From Rhodoblastus sphagnicola (GTDB lineage: Bacteria > Pseudomonadota > Alphaproteobacteria > Rhizobiales > Beijerinckiaceae): a stretch of 51,343 nt of DNA. Where the stretch lies: positions 1 through 51,343 of the forward strand of contig NZ_NHSJ01000063.1 of assembly GCF_002937075.1 (NCBI RefSeq), read 5' to 3'. Made by a program: the position numbers and the translations under genes. The first letter of the stretch is position 1. Each line of letters starts with the position of its first letter. Under the pieces are notes generated by a model. That model had not been told where the DNA came from, made no database searches, and was given only the letters and a program-made list of their open reading frames with translations. This document shows, one piece after another, positions 23,768-33,182 of this stretch.

Positions 23768-24457
23768 CTAATCGCCCCCGCACAGGCGATAGCCGACGCC
23801 CGCTTCGGTCTGGATCAGGCGCGGGGCGTCCGAAGCGGACTCGATCTTGGCGCGAAGCTGGCCGACGAAAACACGCAGATATTGCGTGTCCTCAGTGTGC
23901 GCCGGTCCCCAGACCCGCGTCAGGATTTCCCGATGGGTGACGACCTTGCCGGCGTGGCGCACCAGTATCGCGAGCAGGTCGAATTCCTTGGGCGTCAGTT
24001 TGACGGCCACGCCGTCGCGGCTGACCAGACGGCTGGCGAGATCGACGCTGAGGCCGCCCGCCTCGAAACGGGCGTTCGCCTTCTCGTCCCTGGCGGCGTG
24101 GCGCAGGGCGGCGCGCAGCCGCGCCATGAGTTCGCCGATGGCGAAGGGTTTTTCCACGTAATCGTCGGCGCCGAGGTCCAGCGCGGCGATCTTCTCCGCC
24201 TCGCGGTCGCGCGCCGACAGCACGATGACCGGAACCCGCGAGAACGCGCGCGCCTGTCGCAACACCTCCTTGCCGTCCATGTCCGGCAGGCCCAGGTCGA
24301 GCACGATGATGTCGGGCGCGGCGGTGGCGATCAGATGCAGCGCCTGCCGCCCGTTGTCCGCCGTGATCACGTCATAGCCGCTGGCGGCCAGCGCCGGTTT
24401 CAGGAACCGCTGGATCGGGGCCTCGTCGTCGATCACCAGCACGCGCGCGTTCATCAT
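23768..24457 (-). CDS. kdpE: Kdp operon response regulator KdpE
   Basis: 229-residue OmpR-type regulator. The receiver domain has phospho-acceptor Asp54 in IVLDLGLPDM, the acidic pair DDE at 10-12, and conserved VLSARD and DYVEKPF. The C-terminal winged-helix domain has LTPKEFDLLAILVRHAGKVV and YLRVFVGQLRAKIE. Its start overlaps the kdpD stop (ATGA). Activates kdp transcription under potassium limitation or osmotic stress. Confidence 0.95.
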   Translation of the reverse strand: MMNARVLVIDDEAPIQRFLKPALAASGYDVITADNGRQALHLIATAAPDIIVLDLGLPDMDGKEVLRQARAFSRVPVIVLSARDREAEKIAALDLGADDYVEKPFAIGELMARLRAALRHAARDEKANARFEAGGLSVDLASRLVSRDGVAVKLTPKEFDLLAILVRHAGKVVTHREILTRVWGPAHTEDTQYLRVFVGQLRAKIESASDAPRLIQTEAGVGYRLCGGD

Positions 24458-27138
24458 GTCGCCGCCACTTTCATCCGCGCCGCCGGGAAGCGCAGCAGGA
24501 TGCGCGTGCCGCGTCGGCGCGCCGCCGGGCTTTGCGCCTCGATCGCGCCATCCATGGCTTGCACCAGTCCCTTGCAGATCGACAGGCCGAGGCCGGTCCC
24601 GGCCTTGCGCCCGTCGGCGCGCCCGCCGCGATAGAATTTCTCGAAAATGCGGGCGAGATCGGCCGGCTTGACGCCGGGTCCGTCGTCGGTGACGCTGATC
24701 ACCACGGTATCGCCCTCCTGGCGGGCATGAATGACGGCGCCGGCCTCGCCGCCGTATTTATGCGCGTTGTCGAGCAGGTTGAACAGCACCTGCTCCAGCA
24801 TTTGCGCGTCGCCCTGAATGAAAGGCAGGTCGCGCGCCACGCTGGTCTCGATCCTGAAGCCCGGAAAGGTTTTTCGGCTGCGCTCGGCCGCCGCGCGTAT
24901 GCTCTCGGACGGCTCGATATAGTCGCGGCGCAATTTCATCGCGCCGGATTCGATGCGCGACATGTCCAGCAGATTGGCGACGAAGCGCGACAGCCGCGCG
25001 GCCTCCTCCTCGATCGACGCCAGCAGGTCTTCGCGGTCCGCGTCCTTCATCCGCCCGCCAAACTGCCTGAGCGTGGTCACCGCGCCGGTGATGGAGGACA
25101 GGGGCGTGCGCAGATCGTGCGACAGCGAGGACAACAGCGTGGTCCGCAGTTTCTCGTTGTCCTCCAGGGCGGCGGCGCGCACGGCCTCGCCGATCAGCAG
25201 CGAGCGGTCGATCGCCAGCGCCATCTGTTCGAGCAGCGCCGTGAGTTCGCGCTCCTGCTCGGGCGCGAGCGGCGCGTCCGGCGTCTTGGGGACGAAGCCG
25301 CACACCCCGACCGCGCCGCGCGGGCTCAACAGCGGACGGAACTGCATGGCGAGATTGGGCAGGGTGTTGGTGCGCCAGCCGGCCAGCTCCTGCTTGTCGA
25401 GCGACCATTGCGCGGCGCTGATGTCGCCGGCCGAGAGTTCGCGGTCGGGCGGCCAGGCGGTTTTCAGCCTGACCTCGCCGTCCTCCGGCAGAAGCAGCGC
25501 GACCGCGTCGCCCTGAACCTTGTGGAGATGGGTCACGGACGCCCACAGCACATCGTCGAGCCGCGCCGCGGCGCCCAGCTTGCGGGAGAAATCGTAAAGC
25601 GATTCGACGTTCTGGGCGCGCTGGCGCGCCGCCGCCGCCTGATCGTGGACCCGGCCCGCCAGCGATCCCGTCAGCACGGCGACAATGAGGAACACCAGCA
25701 GCGACAGCACTTCCTGCGGTTCGGCGATGGTGAGGGTGTAGATCGGCGGAATGAAGAAAAAATTGTAAGCCAGGAAGGACAGGAAGGAGGCCGCGACCGC
25801 CGACCACAGGCCGAAGCTCGCGGCGCAGCCGAGCACCGCCAGCAGAAAAATCATCGACAGATTGGGCAGGTTGAGCGCGAGCGCGAGCGCTTCGCCGACG
25901 CCGACCGCCACGGCCACGCCGATCACCGCCGCCGCGAGGCCGGGCCAGAGTCTTTTCGGCCGCGCCGCCAGTCTGAAGGCGCGCGTCGGCTCCTGCTGTT
26001 CGGGCGTGTTGACGATGTGCAGGGCGATGTCCGGCGCCCGCGCCGCCAGCGCGCTGACAAAGCCCGATCCGGTCAGGCGCCGCCAAAGCCCGGTGCGCGC
26101 GCGCCCGACCACGATCTGGGTGACGTTTTCGCGGCGGGCGAGCCGCAGCAACTCGCCGACAATGTCCGACGCGATCAGCCGCCGCGTCTCGGCGCCGAGA
26201 CGCTCGGCCAGATGCAGCGCCGCGTCGAGTCGTTTCAGCCTGACGGGATCGGTCTCCTCATGGCCCGGCCGTTCGGCGTGGACGACGATCCAGGAGGCGT
26301 TGAGCCGCGTGGCGAGACGCCCGGCGGCGCGCGTCATCATCTCCGCGCCCTCGTCCGCGCCGATGCAGACCAGCAGATGGTCCGACGTATCCCACGGCCC
26401 CTCGATGGCGTTCTGGCGCAGATAATCGACCATCTGGTCGTCGACGCGATCGGCGGTGCGCCGCAGGGCCAGTTCGCGCAGCGCCGTGAGATTGCCGGGC
26501 GTGAAAAATTTCTGCGTCGCGCGCCGCGCCGTTTCCGGCAGGTAGATCTTGCCTTCGTTGAGCCGCTGGATCAGTTCCGCCGGCGGGATGTCCACCAGCA
26601 CCACGTCCCACGCCTTTTGCAGCACGCTGTCGGGCACGGTTTCGCGCACGTTCACGCCGGTGACGCGGCTGACCACATCGGCGAGGCTTTCGAGATGCTG
26701 GATGTTGAGCGCGGTCCAGACGTCGATGCCGGCGTCGAGCAGGTCCTCGACATCCTGCCAGCGCTTGGGGTGACGGCTGTCCGGCGCATTGGTGTGGGCG
26801 AGCTCGTCCACCACGATCAGCTTCGGCTTGCGGGCGAGCGCCGCGTCGAGATCGAATTCCTCGATTGTTCGCCCGCGATACGCCACCTCGCGGCGGGGCA
26901 GCATGTCGAGGCCTTCGACCAGCGCCGCCGTCTCGGCGCGGCCGTGGGTCTCGATCAGGCCGATCAGCACGTCCTGTCCCTCGGCCTTGAGGCTGCGGGC
27001 GTTGGCGAGCATGGCGAAAGTCTTGCCGACGCCGGGCGCGGCGCCGAGAAAGATTTTCAGGCGGCCACGCCGCCCCTCATCCGTCAGCGCCAGCAGCGCG
27101 TCGGGATCGGGGCGGCGGTCTCGAGTCGTGTCGCTCAT
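24454..27138 (-). CDS. kdpD: Potassium sensor histidine kinase KdpD
   Basis: 894 residues, normal length. The N-terminal KdpD domain has a Walker A motif GAAPGVGKT (32-40) and AETAALVEGLDMLPRREV. A USP-like domain follows (about 255-375: LLVCIGADEGAEM, IVVGRART), then four membrane helices around 400-505, a GAF-like domain, the HisKA H-box SLSHDLRTPLSS, and the HATPase with NLLDNAHKYGG, DDGPGV and GTGLGLSICKGLV. Three bases separate it from the end of kdpC, so it belongs to the structural operon. Confidence 0.96.
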   Translation of the reverse strand: MSDTTRDRRPDPDALLALTDEGRRGRLKIFLGAAPGVGKTFAMLANARSLKAEGQDVLIGLIETHGRAETAALVEGLDMLPRREVAYRGRTIEEFDLDAALARKPKLIVVDELAHTNAPDSRHPKRWQDVEDLLDAGIDVWTALNIQHLESLADVVSRVTGVNVRETVPDSVLQKAWDVVLVDIPPAELIQRLNEGKIYLPETARRATQKFFTPGNLTALRELALRRTADRVDDQMVDYLRQNAIEGPWDTSDHLLVCIGADEGAEMMTRAAGRLATRLNASWIVVHAERPGHEETDPVRLKRLDAALHLAERLGAETRRLIASDIVGELLRLARRENVTQIVVGRARTGLWRRLTGSGFVSALAARAPDIALHIVNTPEQQEPTRAFRLAARPKRLWPGLAAAVIGVAVAVGVGEALALALNLPNLSMIFLLAVLGCAASFGLWSAVAASFLSFLAYNFFFIPPIYTLTIAEPQEVLSLLVFLIVAVLTGSLAGRVHDQAAAARQRAQNVESLYDFSRKLGAAARLDDVLWASVTHLHKVQGDAVALLLPEDGEVRLKTAWPPDRELSAGDISAAQWSLDKQELAGWRTNTLPNLAMQFRPLLSPRGAVGVCGFVPKTPDAPLAPEQERELTALLEQMALAIDRSLLIGEAVRAAALEDNEKLRTTLLSSLSHDLRTPLSSITGAVTTLRQFGGRMKDADREDLLASIEEEAARLSRFVANLLDMSRIESGAMKLRRDYIEPSESIRAAAERSRKTFPGFRIETSVARDLPFIQGDAQMLEQVLFNLLDNAHKYGGEAGAVIHARQEGDTVVISVTDDGPGVKPADLARIFEKFYRGGRADGRKAGTGLGLSICKGLVQAMDGAIEAQSPAARRRGTRILLRFPAARMKVAAT

Positions 27139-27141
27139 GCC

Positions 27142-27741
27142 TTATTCTAGCGCATCCAGCGCAATATTCAGCGCGAGAACATTTACGCGGGGCTCGCCGA
27201 TCAGGCCGAGCCAGCGGCCATGCGTCCGCGCGGCGACCAGGGCGCGCAGTTTCGCCTCGTCCAGGCCGCGCGCCTCGGCGACGAGCGGAACCTGCGCCAG
27301 GGCGTTCTGGGGCGAGATTTCGGGATCGAGGCCGGAAGCCGAGGTCGTGAACGCATCGGCGGGCAGCGGCGCCTTCCAGCCGGCCGCGAGCTTGGCCTCC
27401 GCCGCCGCCTTGACCCGATCAACCAGAGCCTTGGAGGTCGGGCCGAGATTGGAGCCGGAGGAGTTCGCGGCATTGTAGGGCGCGTCGATGGTCTTGCTGG
27501 AATCGGCGGGGTCGGGCGTGTTGGTCGCCGAGGGACGCGGCTGGAAATAGACTTCGGAAGCGAAGTTCTGGCCGATCAGCGCGGAGCCGATCACCGTTCC
27601 GTCGTGAACCATCAGGCTGCCGCCGGCCTGACTGGGAAACGCCACCGAAGCGACTCCGGCGATGGCAAAGGGATAGGCGAGTCCGGTCAGCGCCGTGAAC
27701 AGCAACAGCAGGACCAGGGCAGGGCGGAAATGCTGGATCAT
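27142..27741 (-). CDS. kdpC: Potassium-transporting ATPase subunit KdpC
   Basis: 199 residues from 27741 (MIQHFRPALVLLLLFTAL), with GGAGG before the start. There is one N-terminal membrane anchor, then the periplasmic domain with ALIGQNF, YFQPRPSAT, SSGSNLGPTSKAL, TTSASGLDPEISPQNA and the ending HGRWLGLIGEPRVNVLALN. It stabilises the KdpFABC complex. The open frame upstream of the start passes through a hairpin repeat and is not part of the gene. Confidence 0.95.
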   Translation of the reverse strand: MIQHFRPALVLLLLFTALTGLAYPFAIAGVASVAFPSQAGGSLMVHDGTVIGSALIGQNFASEVYFQPRPSATNTPDPADSSKTIDAPYNAANSSGSNLGPTSKALVDRVKAAAEAKLAAGWKAPLPADAFTTSASGLDPEISPQNALAQVPLVAEARGLDEAKLRALVAARTHGRWLGLIGEPRVNVLALNIALDALE

Positions 27742-27779
27742 GATATCCTCCAGAGTGTTGGACGGGGGCGGGGGCCTTT

Positions 27780-27802
27780 CCTTCTCCCGCAAGGGGAGAA
27801 GG
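27780..27802. repeat. Hairpin repeat in the kdpB-kdpC gap
   Basis: CCTTCTCCC (27780-27788) pairs with GGGAGAAGG (27794-27802). The same core occurs twice in the large inverted repeat between the two RND pump genes at 38154-38287, so it is a dispersed element sitting inside the kdp operon. Confidence 0.75.
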
Positions 27803-27812
27803 CGGGCGCGCC

Positions 27813-29936
27813 TCACGCCAGATGGATGGCGGCGACCGCCATGTCGATCAGCTTGATGCCGATGAAGGGCGCGATCAGGCCGCCCAGGCCATAGACCAGC
27901 AGGTTGCGCCGCAGCAGCGCCGCCGCGCCGACCGCGCGATATTCCACGCCCTTGAGCGCCAGCGGGATCAGCCCGACGATGATCAGCGCGTTGAAGATCA
28001 CCGCCGACAGGATCGCCGATTGCGGCGAGGCCAGGTGCATCACGTTGAGCGCGCCCAGTTCCGGATAGGTGGCGGCGAACAGGGCCGGCAGGATGGCGAA
28101 ATATTTCGCCACATCGTTGGCGATGGAGAAGGTCGTCAGAGAGCCGCGCGTCATCAGGAGCTGCTTGCCGATTTCCACCACCTCGATCAGCTTGGTCGGG
28201 TCGCTGTCGAGATCGACCATGTTGCCGGCCTCGCGCGCGGCCTGCGTGCCGGTCTGCATGGCGACGCCGACATCGGCCTGCGCCAGCGCCGGCGCGTCAT
28301 TGGTGCCGTCGCCGCACATGGCGACGAGGCGCCCGCCGGTTTGCTCCTTTCTGATGAACTTCAGCTTGTCCTCGGGCGTGGCCTCGGCGAGGAAATCGTC
28401 GACGCCGGCCTCGGTGGCGATGGCGGCGGCCGTGAGCGGATTGTCGCCGGTGATCATCACCGTCTTGATGCCCATGGCGCGCAACTCGGCGAAACGCTCC
28501 TTGATGCCGGGCTTGACCACGTCCTTGAGGTGGATCAGGCCGAGCAATTCGCTGTCGCGCATCGCCACGGCGTCGGCTCCGACGGCCCGCGCCGGCGCCG
28601 CGCTCTCACGCCATTCCACCACGGCCAGCGGCGTGCCGCCGGCGCGGCCGATGCGCTCCACGGCGGCGCGGAAGGCTTCCGGCGCCTGCTCCGGCGCAAG
28701 GCCGGCGAATTTCAGCACCGAATCCGTCGCGCCCTTGCGCACGCCGTGTTCGAAAAAATCGACGCCGGACAGACGGGTCTGCGCCGCGAACGGAATGACT
28801 TTCGGCTCCTGGCCGGAAAGATCCGGCTCGGCGAGGCCGAAGCTGATTTTCGCCAGGGCGACGATGGAGCGACCCTCCGGCGTCTCGTCGGCGAGGCTGG
28901 CGAGCAGCGCCGCTTGCGCGAGCCGGCGCGGATCGACGCCCGGCAAAGCGACGAATTCCGAAGCCATGCGATTGCCGAAGGTGATGGTGCCGGTCTTGTC
29001 GAGCAGCAGCGTGTCCACATCGCCCGCCGCCTCCACGGCGCGGCCGGAGGTGGCCAGCACGTTGAAGCGCACCAGACGGTCCATGCCGGCTATGCCGATG
29101 GCCGAGAGCAGCCCGCCGATGGTGGTGGGGATCAGCGTCACCAGCAGCGCCACCAGCACCACCACGGAGGGAACCGCGCCGGAATAGACCGCAAGGCCGT
29201 AAAGCGTGACCACCGCGATCAGAAAGATCAGGGTGAGGCCGGCGAGCAGCACGGAAAGCGCCAGTTCGTTCGGGGTCTTCTGCCGCTCGGCGCCCTCGAC
29301 CAGCGCGATCATGCGGTCGATGAAAGTTTCGCCGGCTTGCGCGGTGATGCGCACCTTGATCCAGTCCGACAGCACGGTGGTGCCGCCGGTCACGGCCGAG
29401 CGGTCGCCGCCGGCCTCGCGAATCACCGGCGCGGATTCGCCGGTGATGGCGCTTTCGTTGACGGAGGCCACGCCCTCGACGATTTCGCCGTCGGAGGGGA
29501 TGAGATCGCCGGCCTCGACCAGCACCACGTCTCCGGGGCGCAACGAGAGCGCGCCGACATTTTCCGTCACCGCGCCGAGGCGGCTGCGACCCTGCGGGTC
29601 GATCAGCCGTTTCGCCATGGTGTCGCCGCGGGTGGCGCGCAGCGCCGCCGCCTGCGCCTTGCCGCGCCCTTCGGCGACGGCTTCGGCGAAAGTGGCGAAC
29701 AGCACGGTGAACCACAGCCAGGCGGCGATCTGCCCGGAGAAGTAGGGCGAGCCGCCGGCGCCCCTGACGAGGTCGCGCAGCCACAGCACCGTCACCAGCG
29801 CGGCGACCACTTCCGTGACGAAGATCACGGGATTGCGCATCAATTGCCTTGGCGCGAGTTTCTTCACCGCATCGCCCGCCGCGGCGAGCAGGAGCGCGAG
29901 ATCGAACAAGCCGCGCGTTTCCGATTTCTTGGACAT
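27813..29936 (-). CDS. kdpB: Potassium-transporting P-type ATPase catalytic subunit KdpB
   Basis: 707 residues. Phosphorylation motif [10 protein letters not shown] with Asp313, the actuator loop [10 protein letters not shown], nucleotide-binding domain, hinge [14 protein letters not shown], and [20 protein letters not shown]. The membrane helices include [16 protein letters not shown]. It hydrolyses ATP to power K+ uptake with KdpA. AGGAG precedes the start, which is nine bases after the kdpA stop. Confidence 0.97.
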   Translation of the reverse strand: MSKKSETRGLFDLALLLAAAGDAVKKLAPRQLMRNPVIFVTEVVAALVTVLWLRDLVRGAGGSPYFSGQIAAWLWFTVLFATFAEAVAEGRGKAQAAALRATRGDTMAKRLIDPQGRSRLGAVTENVGALSLRPGDVVLVEAGDLIPSDGEIVEGVASVNESAITGESAPVIREAGGDRSAVTGGTTVLSDWIKVRITAQAGETFIDRMIALVEGAERQKTPNELALSVLLAGLTLIFLIAVVTLYGLAVYSGAVPSVVVLVALLVTLIPTTIGGLLSAIGIAGMDRLVRFNVLATSGRAVEAAGDVDTLLLDKTGTITFGNRMASEFVALPGVDPRRLAQAALLASLADETPEGRSIVALAKISFGLAEPDLSGQEPKVIPFAAQTRLSGVDFFEHGVRKGATDSVLKFAGLAPEQAPEAFRAAVERIGRAGGTPLAVVEWRESAAPARAVGADAVAMRDSELLGLIHLKDVVKPGIKERFAELRAMGIKTVMITGDNPLTAAAIATEAGVDDFLAEATPEDKLKFIRKEQTGGRLVAMCGDGTNDAPALAQADVGVAMQTGTQAAREAGNMVDLDSDPTKLIEVVEIGKQLLMTRGSLTTFSIANDVAKYFAILPALFAATYPELGALNVMHLASPQSAILSAVIFNALIIVGLIPLALKGVEYRAVGAAALLRRNLLVYGLGGLIAPFIGIKLIDMAVAAIHLA

Positions 29937-29945
29937 GGAAGGCTC

Positions 29946-31655
29946 CTAAAACGTCTTGCCCGCGAGCATCAGAACGTGCTCGACGATGGGGCCGAGGGCG
30001 AGAGCGGGAAAGAATTGCAGACCGCCGACGATGAGGATGACGCCGACCAGCAGGCCGACGAACAGCCCGCCATCGGTCGGGAACGTGCCGGCGCTGGCGG
30101 CGCCCTTCTTCTTGGCGGCGATGGAGCCGGCCATGGCCATGACCGGAACCACATAGCCGAAGCGGCCCAGAGTCATGGCTATGGCGGTGGTCGTGTTCCA
30201 CCACGGCGTATTGGCGGAGAGGCCGGCGAAGGCGGAGCCGTTGTTGCCGGCCGACGACGTATAGGCGTAGAGGATTTCCGACAGGCCATGCGGGCCGTTA
30301 TTGGCGAGGCTGCTCAGCGCCGAGGGCAACACGGCGGCCACGGCGGAAAAGCCGAGGATCGCCAAAGGCAGGATCAGCACCGCGAGCACGGCGAGCTTGA
30401 TCTCGCGCGCCTCGATTTTCTTGCCGAGAAATTCCGGCGTGCGGCCGACCATCAGCCCGGCGATGAACACCGACAGGATGGCGAACACCACCATGCCATA
30501 GAGCCCGGAGCCGACGCCGCCCGGCAGCACTTCGCCAAGCTGCATCAGGATCAGGGGAATCATGCCGCCCAATGGCGTCAGCGAATCGTGCATGGCGTTG
30601 ACCGCGCCGCACGACAGGCCGGTGGTGACCGCGACATAAAGCGCGGTCAGCGCCTGGCCGAAGCGGATTTCCTTGCCTTCGAGATTGCCTTGCGCCGGAT
30701 CGAGCCCCAGCGCGGTGAGCAGCGGATTGCCGGCGGTCTCCGAGGCATAGATGATCGCGACGCCGCCCAGCAGGATCGCCCCGACGGCGCCGCACAGCGC
30801 CCAGCCCTGCCGCTCCGACCCCACCATCTTGCCGAACATGACGAGCAAGGCGGCGGAAACCGTCAGCATCGACCAGATTTGCAGGATGTTGGAGAAGGCG
30901 TTGGGATTTTCGAACGGATGCGCCGCATTGGCGTTGAAGAAGCCGCCGCCGTTGGTCCCAAGCTGCTTGATCGCCTCCTGGCTCGCCAGCGGCCCCAGGG
31001 CGATGGATTGCTTGGCGCCTTCCAGCGTGGTGGCGTCCACCGAACCGTCGAGCGTCTGCGGCACGCCGGAGGCGACGAACAGCAGCGCCACGACGACCGC
31101 CAGCGGCAGCAGCACATAGAGCGTGGAGCGGGTGAGATCGACCCAGAAATTGCCGATCGTCGCCGCGCTCGCTCGCGAGAACGCGCGCGTTACCGCTAGG
31201 GCCAGGGCGATGCCGGTCGCCGCCGACAGGAAGTTGTGCACCGCGAGCCCGGCCATTTGCGAGAAATGGCTCATGGTGGTTTCGCCGCCATAGGCCTGCC
31301 AGTTGGTGTTGGTCAGGAAGCTGATGGTGGTGTTGAAGGCGAGATCCGGCGGCACGCCGTCAAAACCCTGCGGGTTGAGCGGCAGAAAGGCTTGCAGCCG
31401 CAGGATCGCGTAGAGCGAGGCGAAGCCCAGCGCGGAAAACATCAGCATGGCCAGCGTATAGGCCAGCCAGTTCTGCTCCTTGTCCGGAGAAACGCCGGCG
31501 AGTCGGTAGAAACCGCGCTCCACCGGCCCGAGCACAACCGACGCGAAGGTGCGGTGGCCGTCGAACACGGCGGCCATGTAGAGTCCGAGCGGCCTGATCG
31601 CGACGAGCACGAGGCCGAGGACGAGGCTGATTTGCAGCCATCCATTCAAGGTCAT
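29946..31655 (-). CDS. kdpA: Potassium-transporting ATPase potassium-binding subunit KdpA
   Basis: 569 residues, ten or so membrane helices. It carries the selectivity-filter-type loops [42 protein letters not shown] and [14 protein letters not shown]. It forms the K+ channel-like pore of KdpFABC. It follows kdpF by 18 bases on the minus strand. Confidence 0.97.
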   Translation of the reverse strand: MTLNGWLQISLVLGLVLVAIRPLGLYMAAVFDGHRTFASVVLGPVERGFYRLAGVSPDKEQNWLAYTLAMLMFSALGFASLYAILRLQAFLPLNPQGFDGVPPDLAFNTTISFLTNTNWQAYGGETTMSHFSQMAGLAVHNFLSAATGIALALAVTRAFSRASAATIGNFWVDLTRSTLYVLLPLAVVVALLFVASGVPQTLDGSVDATTLEGAKQSIALGPLASQEAIKQLGTNGGGFFNANAAHPFENPNAFSNILQIWSMLTVSAALLVMFGKMVGSERQGWALCGAVGAILLGGVAIIYASETAGNPLLTALGLDPAQGNLEGKEIRFGQALTALYVAVTTGLSCGAVNAMHDSLTPLGGMIPLILMQLGEVLPGGVGSGLYGMVVFAILSVFIAGLMVGRTPEFLGKKIEAREIKLAVLAVLILPLAILGFSAVAAVLPSALSSLANNGPHGLSEILYAYTSSAGNNGSAFAGLSANTPWWNTTTAIAMTLGRFGYVVPVMAMAGSIAAKKKGAASAGTFPTDGGLFVGLLVGVILIVGGLQFFPALALGPIVEHVLMLAGKTF

Positions 31656-31673
31656 GGGAGAACTCCCGAGGAA

Positions 31674-31760
31674 TTAGAATTTTTCGGGCTTGAGCAGCGC
31701 GACGACGAGATAGGCGCCCAGGCCCAGGGCGACGAGAAGACCGGCAAGCGGTTCGAACAT
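31674..31760 (-). CDS. kdpF: K+-transporting ATPase small subunit KdpF
   Basis: 28 residues: MFEPLAGLLVALGLGAYLVV then ALLKPEKF. A single membrane helix with the typical KdpF ending LLKPEKF. It is immediately upstream of kdpA, as in other kdp operons. Lipid-like stabilising subunit of the complex. Confidence 0.88.
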   Translation of the reverse strand: MFEPLAGLLVALGLGAYLVVALLKPEKF

Positions 31761-31771
31761 GGCCGCCTCCC

Positions 31772-31855
31772 TCAAGCGCGCGTCAGAACATGGGCGTACA
31801 GCGCCATGACGCCGATCAGGCTCAAGCCGAGAACAATGAAGACAACGTCCAACAT
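31772..31855 (-). CDS. 27-residue membrane peptide upstream of kdpF
   Basis: Reads MLDVVFIVLGLSLIGVMALY then AHVLTRA: one hydrophobic helix. AAGGAG lies seven bases before the ATG at 31855, and the stop is 11 bases before kdpF. Small single-helix proteins of this shape appear upstream of kdpF in other bacteria, though a function has not been settled to my knowledge. It is probably the first cistron of the operon. Confidence 0.65.
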   Translation of the reverse strand: MLDVVFIVLGLSLIGVMALYAHVLTRA

Positions 31856-32288
31856 GGTTTTGCTCCTTCGTGGATTGCTGGAGCCAGGAGTGGGGCAAAA
31901 CGGCATAAGGCTTCCATTCGGAAGGCCCCCGTCGGGCATAAGGAAACCGTAAAGACCACGAAGCCGACCGGACGTTCGCGGACGGACCTGTCGCCTGGTC
32001 ATCGACCGGAGCGGTCGGCTCACGCTTGGGACGAACCGGTCCCGACGCGAATCGATGAAACGCCCGTCAGCTTGTCCCTGGCGGGCGATTCTTAGTGTTC
32101 CGGTGGGAGATTTCTGGCGAGCGTCGCTGTTTTACGCCGGCCGGCTTGCGCCGCCGTCTTTTGCGTCCGCGCCGAAGACTTTCAGGGTGGGGATGTGAAA
32201 CGCAAAAGCGTCGCCCGATACCTTGCCCTGACGAAAAAACGAAAACCGCGAGAGTCGCGAATTTTCGCGCCAAGCCCTTGAAAGAAAG
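31856..32288. promoter_or_regulatory. kdp promoter region
   Basis: A direct repeat GGCATAAGG at 31902-31910 and 31935-31943 (33 bases apart) lies 47-88 bases upstream of the first kdp start and is a candidate KdpE or RNA polymerase contact region. An inverted repeat pairs AGCCGACCG (31962-31970) with CGGTCGGCT (32012-32020). A stem-loop pairs CGCCCGTCAG (32061-32070) with CTGGCGGGCG (32078-32087). No gene is seen in these 430 bases. Confidence 0.45.
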
Positions 32289-32364
32289 TGGCTCCCTGAG
32301 CAGGACTCGAACCTGCGACAAAGCGATTAACAGTCGCTTGCTCTACCAACTGAGCTATCAGGGA
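32289..32364 (-). tRNA. tRNA-Asn (GTT)
   Basis: On the minus strand the 7-bp acceptor stem TCCCTGA pairs with TCAGGGA, discriminator G, and CCA is encoded (32289-32291). The D-loop has AGCTCAGTTGGTAGAGC, the anticodon loop CTGTTAA gives GTT, and the T-arm has GGTTCGAGTCC. Confidence 0.97.
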
Positions 32365-32533
32365 TCACGCCTCGCGGTGAAGGGCGTATAGCAGCGTGAA
32401 ATCGGATTGAAAACCCCCCAAACGAACTTTTCACGACAGCGCGGAGAAAGTGTAGGGAAACGCCTTCCATGGCTTGCGGCGCGGAGGCATCTGCTGATAT
32501 AGGCGATGCGTCCGCGCGGTCATGCCGCACGGC

Positions 32534-32607
32534 GGCCTCGTGGCGGAGTGGCTACGCAGAGGACTGCAAATCCTTGCACCCCGGTTCGATTCCGGGCGAG
32601 GCCTCCA
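32534..32607 (+). tRNA. tRNA-Cys (GCA)
   Basis: Acceptor GGCCTCG pairs with CGAGGCC, discriminator T, CCA encoded. The anticodon loop CTGCAAA gives GCA, and the T-arm has GGTTCGATTCC. The sequence downstream changes to foreign-looking DNA. Confidence 0.97.
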
Positions 32608-32621
32608 AAAAATCCATAATT

Positions 32622-32748
32622 TCAAAGGGTTAGGTAAAGCTCTGGAGCAATCGTCTTCAGGGTTTGCCAGTGATTCGCCATCCCAGGGTTCAAACCAATG
32701 GCTTTCAGCCGGTCAGCTTTAGCCTCAAGATGCGGCCTGGAGGGGTCG
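32622..32748 (-). pseudogene. Remnant of an unidentified gene (3' end only)
   Basis: A minus-strand frame of about 40 codons without a start reads GDPSRPHLEAKADRLKAIG, then NPGMANHWQTLKTIAPEL, and stops at 32622. The composition looks protein-coding. It breaks off next to the transposase remnant, as if the element had inserted into or replaced the rest. The protein is not recognised. Confidence 0.35.
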
Positions 32749-32751
32749 CCG

Positions 32752-33171
32752 ATGGACTATCGATTCGGCGGCCACACGGTATTTCATATCGCGTATCATT
32801 TTGTTTGAATTGAGAAATATCGCTATGAAGTTCTGACTGGAGATGTTGCTGTACGAGTTCGTGAACTGGTCAGCGCTCCGCCGGAGACGGCGCCGAGCGA
32901 GATTATGAGGCGGATCACGGGGCGAACGGCCAGCAAGCGATTCGACGAGTTTCCGCATCTGAAGAAGAGGTGCCGGGGCCGGCATTTTTGGGCGCGGGGG
33001 CGCATTTGTGCGACGGTTGGCCAGATGACGGACGAGATGATCAAACAACGTCTAGAGCATCGCTTCGCGCCAAATCCGAACGATAACTTCAAGATGGAGC
33101 CGGAGCAGACGCGTCGTTTAGGCGACGCGTATCCAGCCTTTCAGTCCGTAAAACTCAACCACCGGCTTTAG
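32752..33171 (+). pseudogene. tnpA: Decayed IS200/IS605-family TnpA transposase
   Basis: Starts MDYRFGGHTVFHIAYHFV, as IS200-type TnpA does, then has an in-frame TGA at 32806-32808 where the family has Trp. It continues in the same frame with KYRYEVLTGDVAVRVREL and then jumps to SAPPETAPSEIM. About 25 residues that normally carry the HUH (HVH) metal-binding motif are missing. The rest (FPHLKKRCRGRHFWARG, ICATVGQMTDEMI) is well preserved, but the position of the usual catalytic Tyr (QYIE) reads QRLE. Three independent lesions make it inactive. Confidence 0.85.
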
Positions 33172-33180
33172 CCGGTGGTT
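33157..33180 (+). repeat. IS200-type subterminal hairpin
   Basis: AACCACCGGC, loop TTTA, GCCGGTGGTT: a perfect 10-bp stem overlapping the tnpA stop codon. This is the form and place of the right-end hairpin recognised by Y1 transposases. Confidence 0.8.
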
Positions 33181-33182
33181 GT

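Larger units (their letters stand above)
32752..33182 (+). mobile_element. IS200-like element remnant
   Basis: Consists of the dead tnpA and a right-end-type hairpin directly at its 3' end. No tnpB is present and no clear left-end hairpin was found. It lies shortly downstream of tRNA-Cys. Confidence 0.7.

Noticed and set aside
27822-31199. 1125-residue plus-strand open frame opposite kdpB and kdpA
   Set aside because: Shadow of the kdp genes: extremely rich in Arg, Gly, Gln, His and Asp with no motif. The minus-strand genes are unmistakable.
32067-32321. Small minus-strand frame reaching into tRNA-Asn
   Set aside because: Part of its translation is the tRNA read as protein. It has no ribosome site.
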